Positions 28,461 through 36,407 of a DNA stretch of 64,000 nucleotides are shown here, one piece after another. Location of the stretch: the NCBI RefSeq assembly GCF_030403435.1, contig NZ_JAUEPH010000004.1, forward strand, positions 62,001 through 126,000, in the 5' to 3' direction. Positions within the stretch are counted from its first letter, which is position 1. Each line of letters begins with the position of its first letter. Under the pieces are notes generated by a model that saw only the letters and a list, made by a program, of their open reading frames with translations, was not told the origin of the DNA and ran no database searches. The DNA comes from Algoriphagus sediminis. Lineage in GTDB: Bacteria; Bacteroidota; Bacteroidia; Cytophagales; Cyclobacteriaceae. A program made the position numbers and the translations under genes.

Positions 28461-29036
28461 ATGCTCTTCCCTCCTTCTTCGAATAATGATTCTAAAAAAA
28501 TGACTCTCTCCGAATTTCTTCCTCTCGGATATCTGTATGTTTTGATTTTGGGAATTATTGCGGAATCAATCTATTACGGATTGATCGGAATTAACTTTCT
28601 GAATTATGCAGGAATTTTGGACGTCTTGCTAGGTCCGGTGGCTATTTTAACTGACAAGCCTATTCTTCTGGTATTGTTAATTTTAGTCGGATCCATTTTC
28701 TATTACCTGATGATTTTGAGAAATAAAAAAAATGAGACCAAAACTCAAGATGTTTCAGCAGTGGATGCCAGCACCGCATTTCTGCTAGTTATGGCGATAA
28801 TGATTCTTGCGGCTTTTGTAGGTTATGGGCTTGGCCGTGGAATGAGTGAAAGAAATGATATTGCAAAAAACGAAATCGAGCACAACACTGTCCTTCACTT
28901 TCTAAATGGAGAAAAGAAAGAAGTTCGGAATTTGGGAAACACAGGGTCTTTTATATTCTATATTCAAAAAGATAAAGAAAACATTTCTGTTGCCCCCATT
29001 TCCAATAATATTATGGAGATTGAGCTAATAAAATAA
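28461..29036 (+). CDS. Small membrane protein, unknown function
   Basis: Four hydrophobic segments are visible in 191 residues (around FLPLGYLYVLILGIIAES, FLNYAGILDVLLGPVAIL, ILLVLLILVGSIFYYL and FLLVMAIMILAAFVGYG). A soluble C-terminal tail of about 55 residues follows. Translation may begin at 28461 or at the Met 13 codons later (MTLSEFLPL). The family is not recognised. It ends at a strong shared terminator. Confidence 0.65.
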   Translation: MLFPPSSNNDSKKMTLSEFLPLGYLYVLILGIIAESIYYGLIGINFLNYAGILDVLLGPVAILTDKPILLVLLILVGSIFYYLMILRNKKNETKTQDVSAVDASTAFLLVMAIMILAAFVGYGLGRGMSERNDIAKNEIEHNTVLHFLNGEKKEVRNLGNTGSFIFYIQKDKENISVAPISNNIMEIELIK

Positions 29037-29061
29037 TTTAATCTTTAATTGATTTTGGGAT

Positions 29062-29095
29062 AAAAAAAGGCGATGTAAACACATCGCCTTAACAA
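29062..29095. terminator. Bidirectional rho-independent terminator
   Basis: A 10-bp perfect stem (AAGGCGATGT at 29067-29076 and ACATCGCCTT at 29081-29090) with a 4-base loop is preceded by an A run. On the minus strand it ends in a T run, so it serves both converging genes. It lies only 18 bases from the TAA that the minus-strand lipoprotein would use if its frameshift were removed. Confidence 0.88.
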
Positions 29096-29190
29096 TTTTT
29101 GTAATTAATTATTCTTCACTGAAAGGATCAAAATTCCAGTCGTTAAAGATAGATATTACTTTTGCTTCTAGATTGTCAATTTCTTTCAAA

Positions 29191-30378
29191 TCAGAACCCT
29201 ATTTTTTCCTCTAGCCTTTCGATGATTTCATCAGAAAGCTTCCAAGGATAATCATTGAGAATTCTTGAATAGACCTCTTTCCACTTTGGTGAATCGGGAT
29301 CACTGAGATCCGATCTTTCAGCTTTTAGCATTCTGTTTATATCATAGACACTATGAAAACCAGGATAGACTCTTTCTGCAGCATCCAAAGTTGCTATTAC
29401 ACGGTCTATATCCTTCTGAAAAAGATAATCAAAAGCCATTTTTTCAAGATTTTTAGCATTTTGGTATTTACTTACAGTACTCTTGCTTCCTCCTATTTGA
29501 AGTAAAATATCATTTCCATAATTATTCATCGGATCAGTTTCGCTTTGTCTTGGAGGATGTCCAGATTCAACTCCTCCTTCGGAATTTCCTAGCATGGGTA
29601 AGTGTTCATTTGATGGGTTTTCCGGTTGGGCCTCAGGAATATCCGATATTCCATCCGAAAAGTCCGGTAAAGGAGCTCTTCTTCTTGAGGTACTATCTGG
29701 TTTAATCGCCATTACCTGAGGAAATAGCTCTGTGTCTTCGTCATAAATTTTAGACTTTATAGTGGCAAGGGCCTGCATAGCGTTTTGAATTGTGGTCTGA
29801 TTGATTTCCGATGGAAGTGGAAGTAATGTGGTCACCTCTCTAGATTTAATTCCTACTACTTCTATCATCATAGTACCTTTTACAGAACCTTGCTTTGCCG
29901 CGAGGCCTATAGAGGATAAATCTCCAATATTAATTCCAGATTCATTTGTTGTAAGCAAGGTGATTAATCGCAGACCCACACCTACTCTGCGAAAACCAAT
30001 AAAGGATCCATCCTGCCGAACCTCTGCCAAAGTAGCGAACTTCATATAATCCATAGTCACCTTGTAACTTGAATTTTTGGTCGACACCGTCACCGGCAAG
30101 TAAGAAATACCACCTTCGGCATTTACCTGACCTATACTTACTAAAACGGTTTCATTATTGAGAAATTGAAAAATCTCATCGCTATCCATCACCTTAATGT
30201 CTTTGGTATAAAGATCCCCATCTTTTGAAAGAAGAATTTCATCATGATATTCGATAGGATCAATTGGAATGAATCCACGGAAGTTGGTATAAGTACTTCC
30301 ATCTTCCAATAGGTTTTGATGAGATTTGCAAGCAAAAAGCAGCAGTACTAAGGTAATGGAACAAAGAAATCGAATCAT
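29191..30378 (-). CDS. Lipoprotein of unknown function, C-terminus probably lost by frameshift
   Basis: The signal MIRFLCSITLVLLLFAC gives lipidated Cys17. The 395-residue protein has a beta-rich N-terminal half (about 30-190), a low-complexity Pro/Glu linker (about 225-280) and a helical C-terminal segment (NLEKMAFDYLFQKDIDRVIATL). It ends at TGA after EEKIGF. Removing one base from the CCC at 29197-29199 (+ strand) joins it to a further open frame ending at 29109 (SDLKEIDNLEAKVISIF...FSEE), 18 bases before the terminator. A one-base insertion, or a sequencing error, has therefore probably shortened it. It lies downstream of the hcp gene on the same strand. Function unknown. Confidence 0.7.
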   Translation of the reverse strand: MIRFLCSITLVLLLFACKSHQNLLEDGSTYTNFRGFIPIDPIEYHDEILLSKDGDLYTKDIKVMDSDEIFQFLNNETVLVSIGQVNAEGGISYLPVTVSTKNSSYKVTMDYMKFATLAEVRQDGSFIGFRRVGVGLRLITLLTTNESGINIGDLSSIGLAAKQGSVKGTMMIEVVGIKSREVTTLLPLPSEINQTTIQNAMQALATIKSKIYDEDTELFPQVMAIKPDSTSRRRAPLPDFSDGISDIPEAQPENPSNEHLPMLGNSEGGVESGHPPRQSETDPMNNYGNDILLQIGGSKSTVSKYQNAKNLEKMAFDYLFQKDIDRVIATLDAAERVYPGFHSVYDINRMLKAERSDLSDPDSPKWKEVYSRILNDYPWKLSDEIIERLEEKIGF

Positions 30379-30560
30379 TAATCAGTTGGGTAAATCGGTT
30401 AAACTTAAAAAGTGATTTTTTGAATATCGGAGTTTTAGTTGGGATTATAATAGTTGTAGCTGCAGACAGAAAATCTTCCACCTGATAATCAGACGGTCTC
30501 ATTGAGTCAATAGGCTCCTATTTTTCGAAATGACTAAAACAAAAAAAACAAAAAAAATCT

Positions 30561-30602
30561 AAGCCAACCGACGATTCAAAGCTGACAACGGCAACTAACA
30601 AT
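30561..30602 (+). repeat. Low-complexity dispersed intergenic repeat, copy D (short)
   Basis: AAGCCAACCGACGATTCAAA and GCTGACAACGGCAACTAAC match the decamer part of the dispersed repeat family (compare 2560-2605 and 31415-31455). The GAAT part is absent. Confidence 0.45.
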
Positions 30603-30609
30603 GCTCAAA

Positions 30610-31095
30610 TCAAACCCTTGACTTTATCCAGGAATCCACTGCTTCTACGGCTCCACTTCCATCGTCGTAAGTGACAACTATACTCTCAAAAGCAATACTG
30701 TATTCCACCATCGCTTCTGTAGCCATTTCTGCTCCATTGGATTTAAGGTTATGGAGTTGAGTGAATTCACAACCAACTATTCTGGCATTGGTCAAGGTAA
30801 AAGTCGTGTAATTAATCTGGACACCTTCCACATTATTATGCCATAATCGTATTTCTACCTCATCGATTTTCCTACCACGGCATAAGTGGCTCCAGACTTC
30901 TGGTGCTGCTTTATCAATTCCACAAGTCACAGTAATTGGTTTGTGGGAATGCCGGGACCTTATTCTTATATCTCCTGGATCTCCCGGTCTTTCAGTCAAG
31001 AAAGAGAATGCATTGAATAGTGTTCGGTCCTTGCTTCGTTCGATTTCACATGATCCTGAAAATGATGAAAATTTGATATCGCCGTCTATAGCCAT
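30610..31095 (-). CDS. hcp: Type VI secretion Hcp/TssD tube protein
   Basis: The 161-residue protein begins MAIDGDIKFSSFSGSCEIE and contains the Hcp core strands (RSRHSHKPITVTCGIDKAAPEVW, then VEIRLWHNN...YTTFTLTNARI, and EYSIAFESIVVTYDD). Hcp hexamers stack into the tube of contractile type VI systems and also carry effectors. The length is normal. No sheath (TssBC), baseplate or ATPase gene is in the window, so it is an isolated hcp. Its neighbours on the same strand are lipoproteins of unknown function, one of which has a Cys/His hydrolase-like pattern. A 360-base spacer with a dispersed repeat separates it from the upstream pair. Confidence 0.85.
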   Translation of the reverse strand: MAIDGDIKFSSFSGSCEIERSKDRTLFNAFSFLTERPGDPGDIRIRSRHSHKPITVTCGIDKAAPEVWSHLCRGRKIDEVEIRLWHNNVEGVQINYTTFTLTNARIVGCEFTQLHNLKSNGAEMATEAMVEYSIAFESIVVTYDDGSGAVEAVDSWIKSRV

Positions 31096-31199
31096 AGTAT
31101 CCTCCTTTTGTTTTTGGTTAAAAATAAATTAAAGCCTGTTCCGATAGCTATCGGAATGGATTAAAAATTAATTATTACGGATTATCAGGTGGTTAAAAG

Positions 31200-31460
31200 T
31201 TAAGCATTTTCTGTTTAAGATTTAAGGGATTGGGATTTACGATTTGGGAATGAAGAATATAGGGGTTTGGAATCAGGGATTCGTTGATTGGTTATTTGGT
31301 AATAAGTCACACGTCATTCCTGATTAAGCCCGTCTAGCTAAATAGTCGGATAGCCATGGGGATTTGGGAAATAACGAACTTTGAATGATGAATGTCGAAT
31401 TGTGAATTTTTTAACCCTGCCAACTGAAAACCGACGACTGAAAACTGAAAACCAACTACA
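31200..31460 (+). repeat. Low-complexity dispersed intergenic repeat, copy B
   Basis: The element carries GGGATTTACGATTTGGGAAT units, then TTGAATGATGAATGTCGAAT units, then a run of CCAACTGAAAACCGACGACTG-type decamers, the same order as at 2480-2612. It fills most of the spacer between hcp and the 145-residue lipoprotein gene and slightly overlaps the 3' end of the latter. Confidence 0.6.
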
Positions 31461-31893
31461 GCCACCCAGAAATCAAATCCCCTTTTCTTACCGTAATCAT
31501 TGATTCAATCTTATTCCCGTTACACTTTACGTATAGGTACTCCCCATTAGCGTATTTGACCACAACTAACTTAGATTGATCTTCAGAAGGATTCACCTGG
31601 GCAACATCCGCCCACTTTTTTCGGGCTCGCTTATATTTCATCACTTCAAAAGAACCCTGGGAAATGTTATCCTTAATTTTCTGGAAGAGGGAGTTGTAAG
31701 TTGGAATAGCCTTCGTCCTAATGGAATCCGAAAAAGTGAAGTAGTCTAACAAAATATCCTCAGTACTGAGAGTACCCAATGAAATATGCAGGTCCTTAAC
31801 GATCGGAGATTTATCCGAGCAAGATGCCATTACCATGAACAAAACAAAAACCGGCATCTTCCTAAAAACCTTTATGTTGAATTTTGTTTTCAT
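31456..31893 (-). CDS. Small lipoprotein, possible immunity-type partner of the adjacent Cys/His protein
   Basis: A lipoprotein signal ends at VMASC (Cys25). The mature part is about 120 residues with no recognised domain. It starts only 3 bases after the stop of the papain-like lipoprotein gene and is therefore translationally linked to it. Type VI amidase effectors are commonly paired with small periplasmic lipoprotein immunity proteins, and an hcp gene lies next downstream; the assignment is inference only. Confidence 0.6.
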   Translation of the reverse strand: MKTKFNIKVFRKMPVFVLFMVMASCSDKSPIVKDLHISLGTLSTEDILLDYFTFSDSIRTKAIPTYNSLFQKIKDNISQGSFEVMKYKRARKKWADVAQVNPSEDQSKLVVVKYANGEYLYVKCNGNKIESMITVRKGDLISGWL

Positions 31894-31896
31894 CGC

Positions 31897-32556
31897 TTAT
31901 TGTCTTAAATCCTGACCAAGGTTACCAGGGTTAGATCCCCCACCTGTCAGCCTTTTCCCCATTCCAAAATTAATATCCCAAGCGCCATAAGTATCGGGAA
32001 CATTTTCTCCAGCTGCAAGACCAACCTGTATGGCGAAATCCGCACAGTTATAATTATTGAGGTGATACTTCTTCTTTGTCCTTTCTACGGATTCTATGTA
32101 AGCCAAAGCCTTATCGAAATTCTCCTTAGTTAAGACATATTTTTTACTCACTTCAAAAAGGCGTTTGGTATCATCACGTAGCTCTCCATTAGTTTCGAGC
32201 TGATTGGGGTCATTTGGTATTTTATCTGGGTAATAGCCTATTATGATGGTAGTTTGAGTACTATCAGCATTTAGGCGTTCCAGTTTCACAAATGCATGTC
32301 CAGCATCCACATCCATAAAACCCACTGGAACCCAGGTTTCAGCCGTTCCACCAGCTCCAGGTTGATCGACGAAGATGGTGAGAGAATATTCCAGAGCTTC
32401 CACCTGATCATTAAACGCCGCAGCTATTCCTTTAAACTGTACAACCGGCGGAGCATTCTCTTCATCTTCATTACAGGAGACTAGGGTAAGCAGAAAAGCA
32501 AAAAGTAGGAAGCTTAAAAACGTTGAGTATGCCTTATTTGAAAGCCTGTCACACAT
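31897..32556 (-). CDS. Lipoprotein with papain-like/NlpC-type Cys-His arrangement
   Basis: A lipoprotein signal ends at LTLVSC (Cys28). The mature domain has GHAFVKL (His87) well before YNCADFA (Cys171), the order seen in permuted NlpC/P60-like and LRAT-like folds (His first, Cys second). YHLNNYNCADFAIQVGLAAG closely resembles the Cys motif of such enzymes. The C-terminus is Gly/Asn-rich (GGGSNPGNLGQDLRQ). If active it could be a peptidase, amidase or acyltransferase. It forms a pair with the following small lipoprotein, upstream of hcp. The signal peptide argues against direct type VI delivery. Confidence 0.6.
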   Translation of the reverse strand: MCDRLSNKAYSTFLSFLLFAFLLTLVSCNEDEENAPPVVQFKGIAAAFNDQVEALEYSLTIFVDQPGAGGTAETWVPVGFMDVDAGHAFVKLERLNADSTQTTIIIGYYPDKIPNDPNQLETNGELRDDTKRLFEVSKKYVLTKENFDKALAYIESVERTKKKYHLNNYNCADFAIQVGLAAGENVPDTYGAWDINFGMGKRLTGGGSNPGNLGQDLRQ

Positions 32557-32657
32557 AGATTTCTATTTCGGAACCTATGAAAATAAGAATTTAAAGGCTG
32601 GTTTTCACTTACCTAGAGATATTATTGAGAAGTTGATAGGAATATGCCTTTGCCAAC

Positions 32658-32876
32658 TTATTCTAAAACCTCATCCAAAAAGGCAATTATTCGATTTAAG
32701 GGTTCTATCGCATCTTTATCGAAGGAATTGTCAAGAAACTCATTTTCACCTGAATGCAAATAGGTATAATTTCTTCCTTCGCAAAGCCAGTAGTTGGCCG
32801 CATACCCGGCATCTAACACCTCCTGGAAGTAGGTCTTACCAGCATTGGGTATAGTGCCTTGGTCAAGGCTTTCTTT
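32658..32876 (-). pseudogene. Gene remnant, C-terminal fragment of an unidentified protein
   Basis: A 72-codon open frame with no start codon ends at TAA 32658-32660 and is preceded by an in-frame TAA at 32877-32879. Its translation (KTYFQEVLDAGYAANYWLCE ... IEPLNRIIAFLDEVLE) reads like a folded C-terminal domain and not random sequence. It weakly recalls the end of an alpha/beta hydrolase, but I cannot name the family. It lies directly after dcd. Loss of the 5' part by deletion is the simplest explanation. Confidence 0.5.
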
Positions 32877-32920
32877 TTACTTTGGCACGATTTCAAAAGA
32901 AAAAATACCTAGCCGGAAGT

Positions 32921-33442
32921 TTATTTCTTAAAATCCTCAAAGAGTCTACTGGCCTGAATCCCGCTATTGTTCTGGTATTTTCCACTTCTATATTTAGCGT
33001 ATTCTCCATCCAAATGGTGATAATAAATCTGGCAAATTTCTACATTCGGATATATGATAAGGGGCTGAACCACAAATATTTCAAGTGTCCAGAATCCATT
33101 AAATCCTACATCGCCAAATCCTGCAGTAACGTGTACAAACATACCTAGCCTGCCAATACTACTTCTGCCCTCTAGCATTGGTACCAAAGTATCGGTTCGG
33201 GTATGCTCCACTGTCCTCCCAAGGTATAGTTTACCCGGGTCTAGCCTCAAACCAGATTCAGGAATAATGATCTTCGAAGCCTTATTTTCCACCTTCATAT
33301 CGAGCACTTCTTTGTCATAAACCATCAGCTCATTATGAAGTCTGAGGTTATAGCTGTTTGGGTTTAGCTGCTCAGGATTATAGGGTTCGATTGCGATATC
33401 CTTACCCATACGCTCGGCTATTTCAAGGCCACTTAATATCAT
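32921..33442 (-). CDS. dcd: dCTP deaminase
   Basis: The 173-residue protein has the dCTP deaminase/dUTPase trimer fold, with EGRSSIGRLGMFVHVTAGFG and GFNGFWTLEI as key segments; the Glu of the latter is the catalytic position in the family. It converts dCTP to dUTP on the route to dTMP in the cytoplasm. It is slightly shorter than the E. coli enzyme (193 residues). The start at 33442 (MILSGLEIAERM) fits family alignments. The gene is followed by a gene remnant. Confidence 0.92.
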   Translation of the reverse strand: MILSGLEIAERMGKDIAIEPYNPEQLNPNSYNLRLHNELMVYDKEVLDMKVENKASKIIIPESGLRLDPGKLYLGRTVEHTRTDTLVPMLEGRSSIGRLGMFVHVTAGFGDVGFNGFWTLEIFVVQPLIIYPNVEICQIYYHHLDGEYAKYRSGKYQNNSGIQASRLFEDFKK

Positions 33443-33560
33443 GTTACTCTGCTAAAAATGAATGTTACTTTGGATCCCTTACAGGGTCTCTGATTTGGTT
33501 GGGTGAAGTTACATCACTGTAAGCTTTTTTCGGCCTTTTGGCCAAAGCATTTCGCAAAAT

Positions 33561-34046
33561 TTATTCTTTAATATCACTAATAGCCTTTTCTAAAGCTTTA
33601 ATCTCGTCCAAAAGGTGCTGCTGAACATCTAAGTGCTGTTTTGGTGTGAGATCTGGTTCATCTCCATGGCTATGACTATGGTCATGGTCGTGATCATGTC
33701 CATCGTGATCGTGTTCATGCCCTGAATGGTCGTGGTCATGGTCATTGTGGCTATGCTCAAACCCTGGTACTTCTATTACCTGCTCATCCCATGCAGCCAA
33801 AGCGGAGTTCAAGGAATCTAATGTACCGGAGTGCTTTGCGGTAAAAGCAGAATCTTGATTTGCTAATAATACGGAAATCTTTTCTTCTGTGGATTTCCTT
33901 ACTTCCATTGACTCATTATGGAGTTCAAAGGCTTTAATTAGGCTTTCGTCTTGTTTACTTTCTCCGCATCCGAAAAAAAAGAAAATAAGAGCTAGGGATA
34001 TAAGGATTTCTTTACCGTGGGTATAGGTAAGGTTCAAACTTTTCAT
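33561..34046 (-). CDS. His-rich metal-binding lipoprotein
   Basis: A lipoprotein signal ends at IFFFFGC (Cys27). A helical segment (about 30-85) is followed by an extreme His/Asp stretch of about 36 residues (HNDHDHDHSGHEHDHDGHDH and onward), then a helical C-terminus. The His/Asp tract should bind Zn, Cu or Ni at the cell envelope. It is a single gene, divergent from SQR. An ATACAA-N5-TTGCAT palindrome lies about 150 bases upstream, the same motif as at the COG0523/MerC operon, which suggests zinc-responsive control. Confidence 0.7.
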   Translation of the reverse strand: MKSLNLTYTHGKEILISLALIFFFFGCGESKQDESLIKAFELHNESMEVRKSTEEKISVLLANQDSAFTAKHSGTLDSLNSALAAWDEQVIEVPGFEHSHNDHDHDHSGHEHDHDGHDHDHDHSHSHGDEPDLTPKQHLDVQQHLLDEIKALEKAISDIKE

Positions 34047-34198
34047 GGTCGCAACAAATATTTTTATTTCATTTTCTAGGGTTAAATCCTCTAGAATAGA
34101 TTCTTAATTTTCTGATTTTTAATAGGTAGCGTGAAATTTATTAATAAATAAAATTTACCAATCCTACTGCAATACTAATATACAGCACATCTCTATTA

Positions 34199-34215
34199 AT
34201 ACAACAATGTTGCAT
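34199..34215. promoter_or_regulatory. Palindrome ATACAA-N5-TTGCAT (possible Fur-family operator)
   Basis: One mismatch separates this 6-5-6 inverted repeat from the perfect versions at 26183 and 54638. It lies in the divergent spacer between the His-rich lipoprotein and SQR genes, 153 bases from the former's start codon. Confidence 0.45.
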
Positions 34216-34386
34216 CTAAAGCGATTTTGCCTTTTACATTCAAAAAAATTGGTAGCATACTCAAAATGATAAGGACGATTCAAAAAGTCCTTGAACAAAA
34301 AAAATCTCTTCTCTTAATGAGACCAAATAGAATTGGAAGTTTGGCTAATCAGTTTCCTGTAGTTGATTTATTTTGAATTAGGCCAT

Positions 34387-34406
34387 AAAGTGACAATTAT
34401 CACTTT
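34387..34406. promoter_or_regulatory. CRP/FNR-type operator AAAGTGA-N6-TCACTTT upstream of SQR
   Basis: A perfect 7-6-7 palindrome with TGA...TCA half-sites, the geometry bound by CRP/FNR-superfamily regulators, ends 53 bases before the SQR start codon. A weak TAAACTGC resembling the Bacteroidota -7 element at 34426-34433 would place its centre near -42, a class II activator position. Confidence 0.6.
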
Positions 34407-34459
34407 TGAACTGCTAAAAATTTAATAAACTGCACAGTTGAAAAAGGAAAACCCATACT

Positions 34460-35716
34460 ATGAAGTCACATTATCAAATTTTAATTATTGGAGGCGGTAC
34501 GGCTGGAATCATGACCTCCTCCATGCTCCTGCAAAAAGACAAGTCCCTGGACATAGGATTAATTGAACCTGCAGACATGCATTATTATCAGGCAGCCTGG
34601 ACGCTGGTTGGAGCAGGAACCTACGAATTCGAAAAGACAGGAAAACCCATGGCTGAGGTCATGCCTAAAGGTGTGGATTGGATCAAGGATTACGCAAGTG
34701 GTTTTGATCCCGAAAATAATACAGTTGAAACCAAAGGAAGTGGAAAAATTACCTACGACTATCTTATTGTAGCCCCAGGGCTGGTTATGGAGCCATCCTT
34801 GATTGAGGGTTTACCAGAGGCTTTGGACAAGGGAAATGTTTGCAGTAATTACACCGATCCGAATCATACCTGGGACGTCATCAAAAACTTCAAAGGTGGT
34901 AATGCGGTGTTCACCCAGCCCAATACTCCAATCAAGTGCGGTGGAGCACCACAAAAGATTGCCTATTTAGCAGCTGATTATTTCCAAAAAAATAAAGTTG
35001 ATGCCAATGTGATTTTTGCCACACCGGGAACTGTAATCTTTGGTGTTCCAAGAGTTGCGGCTACCCTAAATAATGTTATAAGACGCTACGGAATCCATTT
35101 CCGTCCGCATTATGCTCCAGTGCATATTGATAATGAAAAAAATGTGGTCACTTTCAAGTGGGTCAATCCATCAGAAAGTCAATGCGTGATAAGCGAGCAT
35201 AACAAGATTAAGGAGGAATTGTCCGGTAATTCATATATCAAGGTTCCTTTTGATATGCTTCATCTGGCTCCCCCACAGGCGGCACCAAAGTTTGTCCGAG
35301 AATCAAGTTTGGTAAATGATGCTGGCTGGCTGGATGTAAATAAGCACACCCTTCAGCATGTAAAATTTCCCAACATTTTTGGAATGGGTGATGTAGCAGG
35401 TTTGCCTACGGCAAAAACAGGGGCAGCTATCAGAAAGCAGGTACCTATCGTTATCGATAATCTTCGTAACATGATCAAAAGTCAGGAGATTGGTTCTATG
35501 TCATACAATGGCTACTCATCCTGTCCCCTTGTTACGGGTTATGGTAAAATGGTTTTGGCAGAATTCGATTATGATCAGAATTTCATCCCAGACCCTAAGC
35601 TGAAGCAAATGCTAGTTTTCGATAGCGCAAAAGAACATTGGAGACTGTGGATGTTAAAGAAATATGGCCTTCCTTATCTCTACTGGAATAAAATGCTTAA
35701 AGGAAAAGAAGTTTAA
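34460..35716 (+). CDS. sqr: Sulfide:quinone oxidoreductase
   Basis: The FAD-binding N-terminus (ILIIGGGTAGIMTSSMLL) and the pattern of three redox cysteines, Cys128 (NVCSNY), Cys160 (IKCGGAP) and Cys355 (SSCPLVTGYG), identify a sulfide:quinone oxidoreductase and not a flavocytochrome c or NADH dehydrogenase II. GMGDVAGLPTAKTGAA is the second FAD motif. The enzyme oxidises sulfide to sulfane sulfur and reduces quinone at the inner membrane. The 418-residue length is normal. A short AAAGGA lies about 10 bases before the ATG. A CRP/FNR-type palindrome sits just upstream. The rhodanese/cytochrome fusion at 26.2 kb may use the sulfane product. Confidence 0.92.
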   Translation: MKSHYQILIIGGGTAGIMTSSMLLQKDKSLDIGLIEPADMHYYQAAWTLVGAGTYEFEKTGKPMAEVMPKGVDWIKDYASGFDPENNTVETKGSGKITYDYLIVAPGLVMEPSLIEGLPEALDKGNVCSNYTDPNHTWDVIKNFKGGNAVFTQPNTPIKCGGAPQKIAYLAADYFQKNKVDANVIFATPGTVIFGVPRVAATLNNVIRRYGIHFRPHYAPVHIDNEKNVVTFKWVNPSESQCVISEHNKIKEELSGNSYIKVPFDMLHLAPPQAAPKFVRESSLVNDAGWLDVNKHTLQHVKFPNIFGMGDVAGLPTAKTGAAIRKQVPIVIDNLRNMIKSQEIGSMSYNGYSSCPLVTGYGKMVLAEFDYDQNFIPDPKLKQMLVFDSAKEHWRLWMLKKYGLPYLYWNKMLKGKEV

Positions 35717-35719
35717 AAG

Positions 35720-36403
35720 TCAATTACTCAGAATAAAATCAATGGCCATTCGAACATGCAAATGAGTAGTGGCTAAAAGAGGCAGGTCAATGCTGGTTTC
35801 TTTAAATAGAATAGGGAGCTCTGTGCATCCAAGAATGATGCCTTGAGCTCCCTTGTTTTTTAAGGCTTCCATTTGTCCTAAATAAAATTTACGGGCTTCT
35901 TCGGAAAATATTCCCTGTGTGAGTTCTTTTGATATATAATAATGAGATTGATCTAAGTATTCCTCTTCGGGAATAATTGTCTCTATATCAAATTTCTCCT
36001 TAAGAGGTCCGGGTATGAAGTTACCGGTCATGGTAGGTCTATTTCCAAGTAATCCGAGCTTTTGAATGTTTAACCTTTTGGCTTCTTGACCTGTGGCATC
36101 CGCAATATGGAGAATAGGAATATTGATCTTGGGCTGTACATAGTCATAAGCCATGTGTGGCGTGTTGGCACAAATGATGATAGCCTGGGCACCAACCTTT
36201 TCCAGCTTTTGAGCCACATCTAGATACTTGGAATGAATTTCATCCCTCACCTGTCTACGCATCACTTCAATGCTAATGCTATGCAAAATTAAAGGAGGGT
36301 TATTTGCGGTTCCAATCTTCTTTCCTACCCCTTCGTTAATCAACTTATAATAATCTGTAGTCGCATGCCAGGATGTTCCACCTATCATTCCTAAAGTTTT
36401 CAT
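35720..36403 (-). CDS. Aspartate/glutamate racemase family protein
   Basis: The 227-residue protein begins MIGGTSWHATTDYY and has the two catalytic cysteines of the family in ICANTPHM and LGCTELP. Members interconvert L- and D-aspartate (or glutamate) without a cofactor. It lies 4 bases downstream of the phosphorylase-like gene and is probably co-transcribed with it, although no metabolic link is obvious. It converges with SQR, the two stop codons being only a few bases apart. Confidence 0.9.
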   Translation of the reverse strand: MKTLGMIGGTSWHATTDYYKLINEGVGKKIGTANNPPLILHSISIEVMRRQVRDEIHSKYLDVAQKLEKVGAQAIIICANTPHMAYDYVQPKINIPILHIADATGQEAKRLNIQKLGLLGNRPTMTGNFIPGPLKEKFDIETIIPEEEYLDQSHYYISKELTQGIFSEEARKFYLGQMEALKNKGAQGIILGCTELPILFKETSIDLPLLATTHLHVRMAIDFILSN

Positions 36404-36407
36404 AGTA

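Noticed and set aside
32882..33148. An 88-codon + strand frame opposite dcd
   Set aside because: It is antisense to a well-supported dCTP deaminase gene.
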